Counted from the first letter of the stretch, positions 21,788-31,680 are shown. The stretch: 64,000 nucleotides of DNA from Gallionella sp. (GCA_028714895.1 JAQTLM010000001.1:141468-205467); one strand, 5' to 3'. Notes: generated from the sequence alone by a model not told the origin. Translations and numbers: made by a program.

Positions 21788-22393
21788 TTACTGTTTTGTG
21801 TTTTTCGCATAACGTTCATGTAGAGCGGCAACCTGCACGACCAGATTGTCCAGTCCGGCATCGTTGTGGATGACATCGTCGGCCAATTGCAGCCGTTTGG
21901 CGCGCGGGGTTTGCCGGGCGATGATGGCGCGCACTTCCGTTTCGCTCATGCGGCTGCGCCCGATGACGCGCGCAATCTGGGTATTTTCATCGCAATCCAC
22001 TACCAGCACGCGCTGCACCAGTTGCCGGAAGGTGCGGCTTTCGGGCAGCAGCGGTACGACGACGACGATATACGGGCTGGCCTGCAATTGCCGCAACTGC
22101 ACTTTGGCCTGTTCGAATATCAGGGGGTGCAGGATATGCTCCAGCCGCTGCTTGGCGTCGGCATCCGAAAAGATCAGTGCGCGCATCCTGGCGCGATCCA
22201 ACGCGCCGTCCTTCGTGAGGCAATCGTTGCCGAAGGCGGCACGGATCGCCGCGATGGCCTCGCTGCCGGCTTGCGTCAGCTGGTGGGCGATGGCATCGGT
22301 GTCGATGATGCCTGCGCCATGTTCAGCAAACAGCGCGGCAACAGTGCTTTTGCCGCTGCCGATCCCGCCGGTGAGCCCGATACAAAAGCTCAT
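21788..22393 (-). CDS. coaE: Dephospho-CoA kinase
   Basis: A 201-residue P-loop kinase that performs the last step of coenzyme A synthesis. Walker A GLTGGIGSGKST is at residues 6-17, followed by DTDAIAHQL, the lid region RARMRALIF...RLEHILHPLI and VVVPLLPES. The ATG at 22393 is chosen because the N-terminal extension predicted upstream is translated repeat DNA. The start codon lies within one arm of a 16-bp inverted repeat that reaches to the pilD stop. Confidence 0.93.
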   Translation of the reverse strand: MSFCIGLTGGIGSGKSTVAALFAEHGAGIIDTDAIAHQLTQAGSEAIAAIRAAFGNDCLTKDGALDRARMRALIFSDADAKQRLEHILHPLIFEQAKVQLRQLQASPYIVVVVPLLPESRTFRQLVQRVLVVDCDENTQIARVIGRSRMSETEVRAIIARQTPRAKRLQLADDVIHNDAGLDNLVVQVAALHERYAKNTKQ

Positions 22394-22577
22394 TCCAATC
22401 CTATTTCGAAGGTCAAACAAGGCGGCGACGAGCGAGCGGCGCGGACAGTGCATTTAGTACGGCTATAACCAGCGACTTGGCTATGGTCTTTTGATAGCCT
22501 AGTCGAATGGCTAGTTGTTTCATCAGGAGTGAGCGAGGAAGCCAACGCAGTTTCACCGATGAAATAGGATTGGAATC
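22391..22577. repeat. Small element with 16-bp terminal inverted repeats between coaE and pilD
   Basis: attccaatcctatttc (22392-22407) is the exact reverse complement of gaaataggattggaat (22561-22576). The arms abut the coaE start codon and the pilD stop codon, and the ~150 bp between them contain a member of the ATAACCAGC...GAATGGCTAG repeat family (22461-22525). The structure is MITE-like. No ORF is credible inside it. Confidence 0.7.
22461..22525 (+). repeat. REP-like palindrome, family A (copy 1)
   Basis: It reads ataaccagcgacttgg, a loop, ctagtcgaatggctag and gtttcatca. It matches the family A consensus best seen at 61731-61793. Confidence 0.75.
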
Positions 22578-23445
22578 ATGGGGCGGCGAGCAGTTGCAGA
22601 TAACCCTGTGTCAGTGTTTGTCCCCAGAACAGCGCGATCAGCCCGCCGCCCGCCAGATACGGGCCGAACGGTATGGGGATGTTGCGGCCATGCTTGGCCG
22701 CAACAATCAGGGTAATGCCGACCACAGCGCCCACTATCGATGACAGCATGATGATGAGCGGCAACATTTGCCAGCCCATCCAGGCGCCCAGCGCGGCGAG
22801 CAGTTTGAAATCACCGTAGCCCATGCCTTCCTTGCCGGTGGCGAGCTTGAACAGCCAGTACACGCACCATAGCGCAAGATAACCGAATATTGCGCCCAGC
22901 ACCGCGCTATGCAAATCGGTAAAGGTGCCGGACAGGTTGAACAGCAAGCCTGCCCAGAGCAGCGGCAGGGTGATGTCGTCCGGCAGCAGTTGCGTGTCGA
23001 AATCGATCGCCGTGAGCGCCAGCAATGCCCAGATGAGCAGCAAGGCGCCGGCTGCCGCCCAGCCGAAGCCGAAGTGCCAGGCCGCAAATCCGCACAGTAT
23101 GCCGCTGATCGCCTCGATGACCGGATAGCGCGGCGAGATGGCCGCGCCGCAGCCCTTGCACTTGCCGCGCAATAGCAGGTAACTGACGATGGGAATGTTT
23201 TCCCACGCGCTGATGGCGTGATTGCAATGCGGGCAGGCGGAACGCGGGACAACGAGATTGTAGGTGGGGGCCGCCGCCGGTTCCTCGCCGCGCAGTTCGG
23301 CGCATTGTTGCTGCCAGCCAAGCTCCATCATTTTCGGCAAGCGGTGGATCACCACATTCAGAAAACTGCCGACCATCAAGCCTAATACGGTTAATACGCT
23401 GATGAATGCCAGCGGCGAGGATTGAAGAAGCTCCATGAAGCTCAT
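22576..23445 (-). CDS. pilD: Type IV prepilin peptidase / N-methyltransferase
   Basis: A 289-residue integral membrane protease that cleaves and methylates type IV prepilins. It has the N-terminal methyltransferase segment GSFLNVVIHRLP, the four-Cys zinc site (CPHC...CKGC, ~72-100), the aspartate protease motifs TAIDFDTQLLPDD and GYGDFKLLA, and about seven transmembrane segments. It is encoded just downstream of pilC. A likely substrate in this window is the pilin-like protein at 47868. Confidence 0.95.
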   Translation of the reverse strand: MSFMELLQSSPLAFISVLTVLGLMVGSFLNVVIHRLPKMMELGWQQQCAELRGEEPAAAPTYNLVVPRSACPHCNHAISAWENIPIVSYLLLRGKCKGCGAAISPRYPVIEAISGILCGFAAWHFGFGWAAAGALLLIWALLALTAIDFDTQLLPDDITLPLLWAGLLFNLSGTFTDLHSAVLGAIFGYLALWCVYWLFKLATGKEGMGYGDFKLLAALGAWMGWQMLPLIIMLSSIVGAVVGITLIVAAKHGRNIPIPFGPYLAGGGLIALFWGQTLTQGYLQLLAAP

Positions 23446-23499
23446 TGGGCGGTGGTGAAAAGCGAAAGGTGAAAGGTCTCTGTAAGGTGCTCCCTGCCC

Positions 23500-24720
23500 T
23501 CACCCAACTGCTTGGCCCATCTTGAATATTGGCAGATACATCGCCACCACCATGCCGCCGATGAGCGTGCCAAGCACTACCATGATGACAGGCTCCATCA
23601 GGCTGGACAGTGCCTCCACTGCGTCGTCCACTTCGGCCTCGTAAAAATCGGCTACCTTGCTTAGCATGGAATCCAGCGAACCGGCCTCTTCGCCAATCGC
23701 GACCATTTGCAACACCATGCTCGGGAATACCTCGGTATTTTGCATGGCCACGGTCAGGCTGTTGCCGGTGGTGACCTCGCGTTGGATATATTTTGTGGCG
23801 TCAAAATACACCGCATTGCCCGCCGCTCCTGCTACCGAATCAAAAGCTTCGACCAGAGGCACACCGGCGGCGAACATGGTGGCAAGGGTACGTGCCCAGC
23901 GCGCTATGCTGGCCTTGCGCACCAGTTCGCCAAAAACGGGTATTTTCAGCAGTAACCGGTCCATGACCGCCTGCATCTTTTTGCTGCGCTTCCAAAAATA
24001 GAAGAAAGTGTAGAAGCCGCCGCCAATCCCGCCAAAGATCGCCCACCACCACTTAACGAAGAAGTCTGAAATGCCCATGATGATCAATGTTGGCGCCGGC
24101 AAATCCGCACCAAAGTTGGAGAACAGTTCCTTGAACGCGGGAATCACAAAAATCATGATTACGGCAGTGATAACGAAAGCGATAACGATGATGGAAACCG
24201 GGTAGAACAACGCGGATTTGATCTTGCTCTTGATGGCCTGGATTTTTTCCTTGTAGGTCGCCAGCCGATCCAGCAAGGTGTCCAGGATACCCGCCGCCTC
24301 GCCTGCGCCGACCAGATTGCAATACAGCTCGTCGAAATATAGCGGATATTTTTTGAAGGCCTGCTGCAGGCTGCTGCCGGTTTCCACATCGGTTTTGATA
24401 TCGAATAGCAATTTTGCCACGGAGGGATTGCTGTGTCCCTTGCCGACAATGTCGAATGCCTGCAACAGGGGTACACCGGATTTCATCATGGTGGCAAGCT
24501 GGCGGGTGAACAGCGAGATGTCTTTTTCAGAGACTTTTTGACTGCTGCTGCGCAGCTTTTTTACCTTTGAAACGTTGATCCCCTGGCGGCGCAGATGGGC
24601 GGACACGCTGGCCTCGCCGGGCGCGCGCATCTCGCCTTTGACCAGCTTGCCGGTTTTGTCCTTGCCTTCCCAGAGATAGGAATATTCTTTTGCCTTTGCG
24701 GCTTTCGGTGCAACAGCCAT
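23500..24720 (-). CDS. pilC: Type IV pilus assembly inner-membrane protein PilC
   Basis: A 406-residue GspF/PilC family platform protein with two GspF domains (~70-195 and ~270-395) and three long hydrophobic segments (near 170, 220 and 380). Motifs include FTRQLATMMKSGVPLLQAF, GEAAGILDTLLDRLA, WARTLATMFAAGVPLVEAF and GEEAGSLDSMLSKVA. It couples the PilB/PilT motors to the pilus base. The ribosome binding site is AAGGGAG. pilD follows 54 bp downstream; no pilB is present in the window. Confidence 0.95.
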   Translation of the reverse strand: MAVAPKAAKAKEYSYLWEGKDKTGKLVKGEMRAPGEASVSAHLRRQGINVSKVKKLRSSSQKVSEKDISLFTRQLATMMKSGVPLLQAFDIVGKGHSNPSVAKLLFDIKTDVETGSSLQQAFKKYPLYFDELYCNLVGAGEAAGILDTLLDRLATYKEKIQAIKSKIKSALFYPVSIIVIAFVITAVIMIFVIPAFKELFSNFGADLPAPTLIIMGISDFFVKWWWAIFGGIGGGFYTFFYFWKRSKKMQAVMDRLLLKIPVFGELVRKASIARWARTLATMFAAGVPLVEAFDSVAGAAGNAVYFDATKYIQREVTTGNSLTVAMQNTEVFPSMVLQMVAIGEEAGSLDSMLSKVADFYEAEVDDAVEALSSLMEPVIMVVLGTLIGGMVVAMYLPIFKMGQAVG

Positions 24721-24813
24721 AGCGTCTCCCTTGGGTCACCCTCTAATGTTGACGGGCATGATGCCGAGCTTTATGCCTCTTGTAAAGCAGTAGAGGCGAT
24801 TCACGGATCGCGC

Positions 24814-26091
24814 CTACCGCTTGTTCGTCTGCGCCGGAAAAATACGCGCCACCTTTACGATGCGATCCTGTGTCTGGATGATCTCTATCGGATAACCCGC
24901 AATTTTCAGGCTGATGCCGGCCTCGGGCATATCCTCGAGGTGTTCTAGAATCAGGCCATTCAGCGTTTTCGCGCTGTCCAGCGGCAGGTGTAATCCCAGC
25001 TTGCGGTTCAGCTCGCGCAGGCTGCTGCCGCCTTCCAGCAGGATGCTGCCATCTTCCTGGCGCAGGAATTTTCCGGTTTGCGCGGGGGATTGGGTGGTGA
25101 ATTCCCCGACGATTTCTTCCAGGATGTTTTCAAGCGTCACCAGGCCAAGCAACTCGCCGTATTCATCTACCACCAGCCCAAGCCGCGCGTGGCGTTCCTG
25201 AAACTGCTGTAGCTGCTTGAGCAGCGGCGTGTCGGAGGGGGTGAAATAGGGCTCATTGAGTATTTCGCGCAGTTGTGCCACATCCAGCGCCGCCTCCTGA
25301 AGCAAGGCAGGTACGCGCTTGATGTGCAGGATGCCGATGATGTTGCTGGGTGTGTCGGCATAAACCGGCAGCAATGTGTGATGGCAGGTAATGATTTGCT
25401 GGCGCAATTCGTTTGCGCCGGCGTTGATGTCCAATGCCTCGATCTGGTTGCGCGGAATCATCACGTCGTTCACGGTGATGCGTTCCAGATCGACCAGATT
25501 CAGCAGCATCTTCTGGTGCTTGCGCGGCAGGAAATGCTCCGCATCCAATACCAGTCCGCGCAATTCTTCCAGCGTCATTTTTTGCTTGCTTTGATCCGTT
25601 TGGATATCGATTCTAAGCAGCCAAAGCAGTCCGCGCACAATCGCGGTCGCAACCGAAACGACCGGGTAAAACAACATGATCAGCGGGGAGAGCAAGTAGC
25701 TGGAAGGCAACGCGATACGTTCGGGGTGGCTGGCGGCAATGATCTTCGGCATGATTTCGCTGAACACCAGTATCACGAAAGCGATAGCAAGCGTGCCGAT
25801 CATCATGGCCAGTTCGTTATGCCCGTATAGGCGCAGGATGATAATTTCGGTCAGCGTGGCGGCTGCCACATTGAGCAGCGTATTGCCGAGCAGGATAGAG
25901 CCGAGCAGCTTGTCTACTTTGCCCAGCAATTCAGCGGTGAGCTTGGCACTTTTGTTGCCCTTGCGTACCAGGTGATTGAGGCGATGGCGGTTGATCGCCA
26001 TCATGCTGGTTTCCGAGCCGGAAAAAAACCCGCTGAAAATGAGCAGCAGTATTAAGAAGCCAAGCAGCGTTAGCAGTGAAAAATCGTCCAA
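24814..26091 (-). CDS. CNNM/CBS-domain transporter of the CorB/CorC (HlyC) family
   Basis: A 425-residue inner-membrane protein: an N-terminal CNNM domain (~1-190, SGFFSGSETSMMAINRHRLNHL, several membrane helices), a CBS pair (~205-325, with VDEYGELLGLVTLENILEEIVGEF) and a C-terminal CorC/HlyC domain (~340-420). Relatives export Mg2+ or Co2+. The start is TTG at 26091, directly after an in-frame stop; the next ATG would delete the first membrane helix. The next gene (lgt) is transcribed in the same direction. Confidence 0.88.
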   Translation of the reverse strand: MDDFSLLTLLGFLILLLIFSGFFSGSETSMMAINRHRLNHLVRKGNKSAKLTAELLGKVDKLLGSILLGNTLLNVAAATLTEIIILRLYGHNELAMMIGTLAIAFVILVFSEIMPKIIAASHPERIALPSSYLLSPLIMLFYPVVSVATAIVRGLLWLLRIDIQTDQSKQKMTLEELRGLVLDAEHFLPRKHQKMLLNLVDLERITVNDVMIPRNQIEALDINAGANELRQQIITCHHTLLPVYADTPSNIIGILHIKRVPALLQEAALDVAQLREILNEPYFTPSDTPLLKQLQQFQERHARLGLVVDEYGELLGLVTLENILEEIVGEFTTQSPAQTGKFLRQEDGSILLEGGSSLRELNRKLGLHLPLDSAKTLNGLILEHLEDMPEAGISLKIAGYPIEIIQTQDRIVKVARIFPAQTNKR

Positions 26092-26156
26092 GGTTTACGA
26101 TGGTCGTATGCGGTGTTTGAGTATCGTAGAGGGCAGCCACAAGTGTCAAGGCAATA

Positions 26157-26945
26157 TCAGGGTGTTTGTACGCTGCGCTTGCTCCAAATTAGCATGGCTA
26201 TTCCTGCAATAACCATTGGCAAACTCAGCCACTGCCCCATGCTCATGCCCAATGACAACAAGCCGAGAAAATCATCCGGTTCGCGGCTGAACTCCGCAAT
26301 AAAACGGAAGCTGCCATAACCGATCAGGAATACCCCGGATACTGCACCGACGGGGCGCGGCTTGCGCGCATACAGCCACAGCAACACGAACAGCAATAGG
26401 CCTTCCAGCGCGAATTCATAAAGCTGCGATGGATGGCGCGGCAGGTTGTCCACTCTGGGGAAAATCATCGCCCACGGCACGTCGGTCGGCCTTCCCCACA
26501 ATTCGCCGTTGATGAAATTGCCGAGTCGGCCAAATGCCAGTCCGGGCGGCACCAGCGGGGCGATGAAGTCGGTCAGTTGCAGCCAGCGCAAATTCCGTTT
26601 ATAGGCGAGCCATGCCATCGCCACCAGCACGCCGAGAAAGCCGCCATGAAACGACATGCCGCCTTGCCACACCGCAAAAATTTCCAGCGGATGGTCGAGG
26701 TAATAAGAGGCTTTGTAAAAAAATACATAGCCCAGTCGGCCGCCGAGGATTACGCCGAGTACGCCATAGAACAACAGGTCGTCGAGCAGTTTGGTGTTGA
26801 TCTGCGGATGGTTCAGCACGGCGATACGTTTGCGCCCCAGCCACAGGAATGTCATGAAGCCGGCGAGATACATCAGCCCGTACCAGTGAATGGCAAGCGG
26901 GCCGAGTTGCACGGCGACGGGGTTGAATTGTGGATGAACAAGCAT
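26157..26945 (-). CDS. lgt: Prolipoprotein diacylglyceryl transferase
   Basis: A 262-residue integral membrane enzyme that adds diacylglycerol to the lipobox Cys of prolipoproteins. Present are [38 protein letters not shown] with the essential Arg and Asn residues, and [15 protein letters not shown]. The ATG at 26945 is chosen since further upstream codons would translate the dispersed repeat at 26969. It would process the lipoprotein cytochromes at 30091 and 44276. Confidence 0.95.
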   Translation of the reverse strand: MLVHPQFNPVAVQLGPLAIHWYGLMYLAGFMTFLWLGRKRIAVLNHPQINTKLLDDLLFYGVLGVILGGRLGYVFFYKASYYLDHPLEIFAVWQGGMSFHGGFLGVLVAMAWLAYKRNLRWLQLTDFIAPLVPPGLAFGRLGNFINGELWGRPTDVPWAMIFPRVDNLPRHPSQLYEFALEGLLLFVLLWLYARKPRPVGAVSGVFLIGYGSFRFIAEFSREPDDFLGLLSLGMSMGQWLSLPMVIAGIAMLIWSKRSVQTP

Positions 26946-26968
26946 GGATAAAACCTCTGCACAACTGC

Positions 26969-27029
26969 TGATAAAACAACTAGCCATCTGACTAAGTTGG
27001 CAAACTACGCCAACCAAGCCATTGGTTAT
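26969..27029 (-). repeat. REP-like palindrome, family B (copy 1)
   Basis: On the minus strand it reads ataaccaatggcttgg, tggcgtagtttgcca and acttagtcagatggctag. It closely matches copies at 45593-45654 and 54368-54425. Confidence 0.78.
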
Positions 27030-27046
27030 GCGCTTGTTGATGCTGC

Positions 27047-27130
27047 GTTAAAAAATGGTTCAAAATCCTCATGTACAAAAGTACATTCCGGTTTCTCACC
27101 ATTTTTTGCCTTGCCTCAACTGCGCTCGCT
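27047..27130. repeat. Imperfect palindrome upstream of ilvD
   Basis: aaaaaatggttcaaaatcctc, atgtac/gtacat and caccattttttg form an imperfect palindrome, followed by the gc-skewed tcaactgcgctcgctacg. It lies in the ilvD leader. One copy only in the window; function not evident. Confidence 0.4.
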
Positions 27131-27214
27131 ACGTTGCGCTGAGGTTTTATGGTGGAATCGGTTAAAATTGGCAGCTTAATTATACGTGCGCTTTAACCAC
27201 AACGAGGAAATAAC

Positions 27215-29062
27215 ATGCCCGCTTACCGTTCCCGCACTTCCACGCATGGCCGCAACATGGCCGGCGCACGCGCCCTGTGGCGCGCCACCGGTATGACTGA
27301 AGGCGATTTCGGTAAGCCGATCATCGCGATCTCCAACTCGTTCACCCAATTCGTGCCCGGTCACGTGCACCTCAAGGACATGGGGCAGCTGGTGGCGCGC
27401 GAGATCGAGAAGGCGGGCGGTATCGCCAAGGAGTTCAACACCATCGCGGTGGATGACGGTATCGCGATGGGGCATGCCGGCATGCTGTATTCGCTGCCCT
27501 CCCGCGAACTGATTGCCGACAGCGTGGAATACATGGTCAACGCGCATTGCGCCGACGCGCTGGTGTGCATCTCCAACTGCGACAAGATCACACCGGGCAT
27601 GGTGATGGCGGCGATGCGCCTGAACATTCCGGTGGTGTTCGTCTCCGGCGGGCCGATGGAAGCGGGAAAAGTCAGCTGGCAGGGCAAGACCAAGGGACTG
27701 GATCTGGTGGATGCGATGGTCGCGGCCGCCGACAGCCATTGCAGCGATGAAGAATTGGATGCCATCGAGCGTTCCGCCTGCCCGACTTGCGGCTCCTGCT
27801 CCGGCATGTTCACCGCCAATTCGATGAACTGCCTGACCGAGGTGCTGGGTCTGTCGCTGCCCGGCAACGGCACTTTGGTGGCGACCCATGCCGAGCGCAA
27901 GCAGCTGTTTTTGCGTGCCGGACGTTTGATCGTCGAATTGTGCAGGCGTTATTACGAGCAGGACGACGCCTCGGTGCTGCCGCGTTCCATCGCCACGTTC
28001 GAAGCGTTCGAGAATGCGATGACGCTGGATATTTCGATGGGAGGCTCGACCAATACCGTGCTGCATATGCTGGCAATCGCGCAGGAAGCAGAAGTGGATT
28101 TCACGATGCAGGACATGGACCGGCTGTCGCGCCATGTGCCGACCCTGTGCAAGGTTGCGCCCAACTCCGAATATCATATGGAAGACGTGCATCGCGCCGG
28201 CGGCATACCGGCGATCCTGGGCGAACTGGACCGCGCCGGGCTGTTGCACGCCGACGCCGGAACGATACACAGCCCGACCTTGCGTGCTGGCCTGCAACAA
28301 TGGGACATCGTGCAAACCACTGACGAGGCGGTGAAGAAATTCTTCCGCGCGGCACCCGGCGGGATTGTCACCACTCTCGCTTTCTCGCAATCCATGCACT
28401 ATCCCGAGTTGGATGCCGACCGCAGCAACGGCTGCATCCGCGACAAGGCACATGCTTACAGCCAGGACGGCGGACTGGCGGTGTTGTACGGCAATATCGC
28501 CATAGACGGCTGCATCGTGAAAACCGCCGGTGTGGATGAGAGCATCCTGAAATTCACCGGGCGTGCACGCGTGTTTGAAAGCCAGGACGATGCGGTGGCA
28601 GCGATTCTTGCCGATCAAATCGTGGCAGGCGATGTGGTGGTGATCCGCTATGAAGGACCAAAGGGCGGTCCGGGGATGCAGGAAATGCTCTACCCGACCA
28701 GCTACCTGAAATCGAAAGATTTGGGCACGGTGTGCGCATTGCTCACTGACGGACGTTTTTCCGGCGGGACCTCTGGCTTGAGCATCGGCCATGTCTCGCC
28801 GGAAGCCGCTCAGGGCGGTACGATCGGCTTGGTGGAAGAAGGAGATACTATTGAAATCGACATCCCACAACGCAGCATCACACTGGCGATTTCCGATACG
28901 GAAATGACGCGCCGCCGTGCCGCGATGGAGGCAAAAGGCAAAAAATCCTGGCGGCCTGCCAGCCGTGAACGCCACGTGTCCGCCGCACTCAGGGCTTACG
29001 CCGCAATGACCACTTCGGCCGACAAGGGCGCGGTACGCGATGTGACGCAGGTGGAACGCTGA
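27215..29062 (+). CDS. ilvD: Dihydroxy-acid dehydratase
   Basis: A 615-residue IlvD of the long E. coli type, catalysing the third step of branched-chain amino-acid synthesis with a [4Fe-4S] cluster. Signature regions are [52 protein letters not shown] and [20 protein letters not shown]. The ATG at 27215 has a GAGGAAA ribosome binding site. It is followed 40 bp later by the mutarotase gene. Confidence 0.97.
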   Translation: MPAYRSRTSTHGRNMAGARALWRATGMTEGDFGKPIIAISNSFTQFVPGHVHLKDMGQLVAREIEKAGGIAKEFNTIAVDDGIAMGHAGMLYSLPSRELIADSVEYMVNAHCADALVCISNCDKITPGMVMAAMRLNIPVVFVSGGPMEAGKVSWQGKTKGLDLVDAMVAAADSHCSDEELDAIERSACPTCGSCSGMFTANSMNCLTEVLGLSLPGNGTLVATHAERKQLFLRAGRLIVELCRRYYEQDDASVLPRSIATFEAFENAMTLDISMGGSTNTVLHMLAIAQEAEVDFTMQDMDRLSRHVPTLCKVAPNSEYHMEDVHRAGGIPAILGELDRAGLLHADAGTIHSPTLRAGLQQWDIVQTTDEAVKKFFRAAPGGIVTTLAFSQSMHYPELDADRSNGCIRDKAHAYSQDGGLAVLYGNIAIDGCIVKTAGVDESILKFTGRARVFESQDDAVAAILADQIVAGDVVVIRYEGPKGGPGMQEMLYPTSYLKSKDLGTVCALLTDGRFSGGTSGLSIGHVSPEAAQGGTIGLVEEGDTIEIDIPQRSITLAISDTEMTRRRAAMEAKGKKSWRPASRERHVSAALRAYAAMTTSADKGAVRDVTQVER

Positions 29063-29102
29063 CAGGTTTAGCGGGAGCGGCTACAAATTTAAGGGGATAA
29101 GC

Positions 29103-30056
29103 ATGACCACGGCGCAGCAATTGAACGCGCAATTCGGCATCGACGGGCAACTAGGTTTTTTTGAGCATGCCAGCGGCCTGATCGTCGCGGAAATCGGCAA
29201 TGCGCAAGCAACGGCATCGCTGTGTTTGCAGGGTGCGCACCTGATGACTTGGCAACCCCGAAGCCAGCCCGTGCCGGTGCTGTGGTTGTCGCGTGATGCC
29301 AAACTGGCGATGGGTAAGTCGATACGCGGCGGTGTGCCGGTATGCTGGCCGTGGTTCGGCGCGCATGCTTCCGAACCCGGCTTTGCGAGCTTTCGCCTTG
29401 CGGCGAAATGCCTGCTTACCCCGCTTCCCGCCCACGGCTATGCACGCACTGTACCCTGGCAAGTGGTTGAATCCGGCATTGAGCCGGATGGCGCGACACG
29501 CCTGACGCTACGCTTGGTCGAAAGCGAGAAAACACGAGCGCAGTGGCCGCATTCCTGCACACTCGATCTGACCGTGATCGTCGGCGAAAGAATGCGTATG
29601 GAACTGACCACCGAAAATATCGGAGAATCCGATTTTGTGATTAGCGAAGCCTTGCATGCTTATTTCCGCATCGGAGACATCGGCGCGGTGCGCGTGACCG
29701 GTTTGGCAGGCTGCGATTACTGGGACAAAGTGGGCGTCTCGACGCTCAAAAAACAAGATGGCATAATTCGATTTACGGGCGAAACCGACCGCGTGTATAT
29801 CAACACCGCCGCAGAGTGTTTGATTGAGGACGACAGGCTGAAGCGGTGCATTCATGTCGCCAAGTCCGGCAGCCTTTCCACCGTAGTATGGACACCGTGG
29901 ACGGCAAAGGCCGACAGAATGGGCGACTTGGGGCAGCCGGATGGCTGGCGCGAAATGCTGTGCGTGGAATCGGCCAATGCCATTGAGAATGCCGTCAAGG
30001 TCGCGGCGGGAACCCGGCATACGCTTATAGTAGAATACCGCGCCGAATCGTTGTAG
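29103..30056 (+). CDS. D-hexose-6-phosphate mutarotase
   Basis: A 317-residue aldose-1-epimerase-fold protein of the YeaD subgroup, which interconverts anomers of hexose-6-phosphates. Key segments are QGAHLMTWQP, GKSIRGGVPVCWPWFGAH, HGYARTVPW, SEALHAYFRIGDI and VVWTPW. The last ~35 codons and the following cytochrome gene have a degenerate second copy at 44112-44917, evidence of a segmental duplication. The ribosome binding site is AAGGGGA. Confidence 0.9.
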   Translation: MTTAQQLNAQFGIDGQLGFFEHASGLIVAEIGNAQATASLCLQGAHLMTWQPRSQPVPVLWLSRDAKLAMGKSIRGGVPVCWPWFGAHASEPGFASFRLAAKCLLTPLPAHGYARTVPWQVVESGIEPDGATRLTLRLVESEKTRAQWPHSCTLDLTVIVGERMRMELTTENIGESDFVISEALHAYFRIGDIGAVRVTGLAGCDYWDKVGVSTLKKQDGIIRFTGETDRVYINTAAECLIEDDRLKRCIHVAKSGSLSTVVWTPWTAKADRMGDLGQPDGWREMLCVESANAIENAVKVAAGTRHTLIVEYRAESL

Positions 30057-30090
30057 TTTTTTAAATCAAAAAACAGAAACAAGGAGAATC

Positions 30091-30423
30091 ATGCGTACAC
30101 GAAATATCTTGCTGGCATCGTTGTTGATTGCGCTGTACGGCTGCCAGCCGGACACATCCAACAAGCCTGCCGCATGGCAATTGGCGGACAAAACCGGATG
30201 CTTTCAATGTCATATAACCGGCAAGAATTTGCTTGGCCCGGCATGGCAGTCTGTGTCCGAGCGATATAGAAACAACCCGGATGCCGAAGCACACTTGATG
30301 AACAAGATACTCAATGGCGGCGGCGGAGCATGGATCGATAAAGAAATGCCGGCCTATGCGGAAGACTTGCTCACCGAAGCAAATCGCAAGATTTTGGTTA
30401 AATATATTATGTCGTTGAAATAA
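30091..30423 (+). CDS. Lipoprotein monohaem cytochrome c (c551/c552-like)
   Basis: A 110-residue cytochrome. The signal ends in the lipobox LYGC (Cys18), so the mature protein should be membrane-anchored in the periplasm. One haem site, CFQCH, then GPAWQSVSERYR and a possible distal Met in KEMPAYAE; the C-terminal helix is KILVKYIMSLK. It resembles small class I electron shuttles. The N-terminal sequence (MRTRNILLASL) nearly repeats that of the lipoprotein cytochrome at 44276, and the upstream DNA is also homologous. It could feed electrons to the oxidase encoded on the opposite strand downstream. Confidence 0.88.
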   Translation: MRTRNILLASLLIALYGCQPDTSNKPAAWQLADKTGCFQCHITGKNLLGPAWQSVSERYRNNPDAEAHLMNKILNGGGGAWIDKEMPAYAEDLLTEANRKILVKYIMSLK

Positions 30424-30472
30424 ACCGGGGCAGATTCACTTCTGCAGTGCAATTGGGGTTCTCGATCATGAA

Positions 30473-30506
30473 TAGGGGCGCGGCGCGCCGTGCCCCTACC
30501 GTTTTT
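30473..30506. terminator. GC-rich stem-loop between convergent cytochrome and FGE-like genes
   Basis: A near-perfect stem (taggggc...gccccta with inner cgg/ccg pairing) is followed by gttttt on the plus strand. It probably ends the plus-strand cytochrome transcript and may also serve the minus-strand operon whose last stop lies within it. Confidence 0.7.
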
Positions 30507-31314
30507 ACGGCAGCTTTCGCGCGAGACGCAAGCCGATGGTGCTGTAACGGAAATCAGACTCGCTCCCGCCTCGTTTAGCCGCAGGCTGAGCATAACTCCA
30601 GGAGCCGCCGCGAGGCACATGCAAAGTGCTATCCCCTTGCCACGCGCTGCCATCCGCGGGGGCATCCTTGTAGCTGTCGTGATAGACGTCCTCCACCCAT
30701 TCCCACACGTTGCCGCTCATGTCGTACAAGCCCCAGGCATTGGCTTGCTTGGTTGCGACCGGATTGGTCGACTTGCCGCTATTACCCGCCGGTTTTGCCA
30801 ACCCGCCATACCAGCCAACGCTGTCCAGATTGTCGCTGCCGCAGTAGGTGTGTGTGCCTCCCGCGCGGCAGGCGTATTCCCATTCCGCTTCGCTCGGCAG
30901 GCGGTATTGCTTGCCGGTTTTTGCATTGAGCTTCTCGATGAACGCCTGGGCATCGTCCCAGTTCACCTGCTCAACCGGGCAATTGTCGCCACAGCTGGCA
31001 AACTTGCTGGGGTTGTTGCCCATAATCGCTTTCCATTGGCCTTGCGTGACTTCGGTCTTGCCTATCGCAAAGGCGCGGCTGAGGGTTACGCGGTGTACGG
31101 GCATTTCATTTGGATCGCCTTTGTTCGAGCCCATATCGAAACTCCCCGCCGGGATCACCACCATCTCGGGGCAGTCAGCACAGTCCTTGAAAATCTTGCC
31201 AGCCGGCATGCTGGCGCCACCTTTTTCTTTTGCAGACGGTTTGCGCTCATCTTTGGCGTGAGCCTGAAGCGAGATAAATGCCAGTACCATCAAGATAATT
31301 CTTAACACCTTCAC
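30505..31314 (-). CDS. Formylglycine-generating enzyme-like (SUMF1) periplasmic protein
   Basis: A 269-residue secreted protein: signal peptide (to about residue 20, LQAHA), then an FGE-sulfatase domain with MVVIPAGSFDMGS, GKTEVTQGQW, YRLPSEAEWEYACRAG, WGLYDMSGNVWEWVED and the terminal STIGLRLAR. Family members include sulfatase-activating enzymes, ergothioneine synthases and non-catalytic binding proteins. The paired copper-binding cysteines of true FGEs are not clearly present, so a structural role is possible. The start is GTG at 31314 with an AGGAG site. It is the last gene of the oxidase operon; its role there is unknown. Confidence 0.85.
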   Translation of the reverse strand: MKVLRIILMVLAFISLQAHAKDERKPSAKEKGGASMPAGKIFKDCADCPEMVVIPAGSFDMGSNKGDPNEMPVHRVTLSRAFAIGKTEVTQGQWKAIMGNNPSKFASCGDNCPVEQVNWDDAQAFIEKLNAKTGKQYRLPSEAEWEYACRAGGTHTYCGSDNLDSVGWYGGLAKPAGNSGKSTNPVATKQANAWGLYDMSGNVWEWVEDVYHDSYKDAPADGSAWQGDSTLHVPRGGSWSYAQPAAKRGGSESDFRYSTIGLRLARKLP

Positions 31315-31467
31315 TTTGTTCTCCTGTGGGTCAATATCGTAGTGCTGTATTTTTGGCTCAGAGCCGTGGGTCGAGCCCTTGTTTTATCCGGCTCAACCGG
31401 CGCGATTTTACTACAGCTGGCGGCGCCATCAAAATAGCAATGGTGGTTGCAGGTGTTGCTCCACTGC

Positions 31468-31680
31468 TTATCCTTCGTCCACTTCGGTAAAGGGACGCCG
31501 TCTGCCGCGAACCGCACCGATGGCGAACACGCATACCCCCAATAAGATGAGGAGAAGGTATTCATAAGCAGGTATCCCGCCACGCAAGGTCAACAAGCTA
31601 TCCAACACGCCCAGCACCATCAGGATAAAGCCCAATAGCCTGGTCTTCACGCCTTGCCTGTAGTACTCAGTTTCTTCCAT
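31468..31680 (-). CDS. Small two-helix membrane protein
   Basis: A 70-residue protein starting MEETEYYRQGVKTRLLG, with two hydrophobic segments (~14-32 and ~38-58) and a basic C-terminal tail. The ATG at 31680 is chosen over longer in-frame options that overlap the upstream cytochrome gene. It lies 19 bp after that gene in the operon. No family recognised; it may be an accessory subunit of the oxidase complex. About 150 bp separate it from the FGE-like gene, in which I see no gene. Confidence 0.65.
   Translation of the reverse strand: MEETEYYRQGVKTRLLGFILMVLGVLDSLLTLRGGIPAYEYLLLILLGVCVFAIGAVRGRRRPFTEVDEG

Noticed and set aside
26946..27017. Upstream extension of lgt (24 codons)
   Set aside because: It translates the dispersed repeat at 26969; family homology starts at [10 protein letters not shown].
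27176..28975. 599-codon open frame antisense to ilvD
   Set aside because: Shadow of ilvD; composition and lack of recognisable motifs argue against a gene.
31311..31583. 90-codon minus-strand ORF after the FGE-like gene start
   Set aside because: It overlaps the two-helix membrane protein in another frame and shows no signal, helix or motif.
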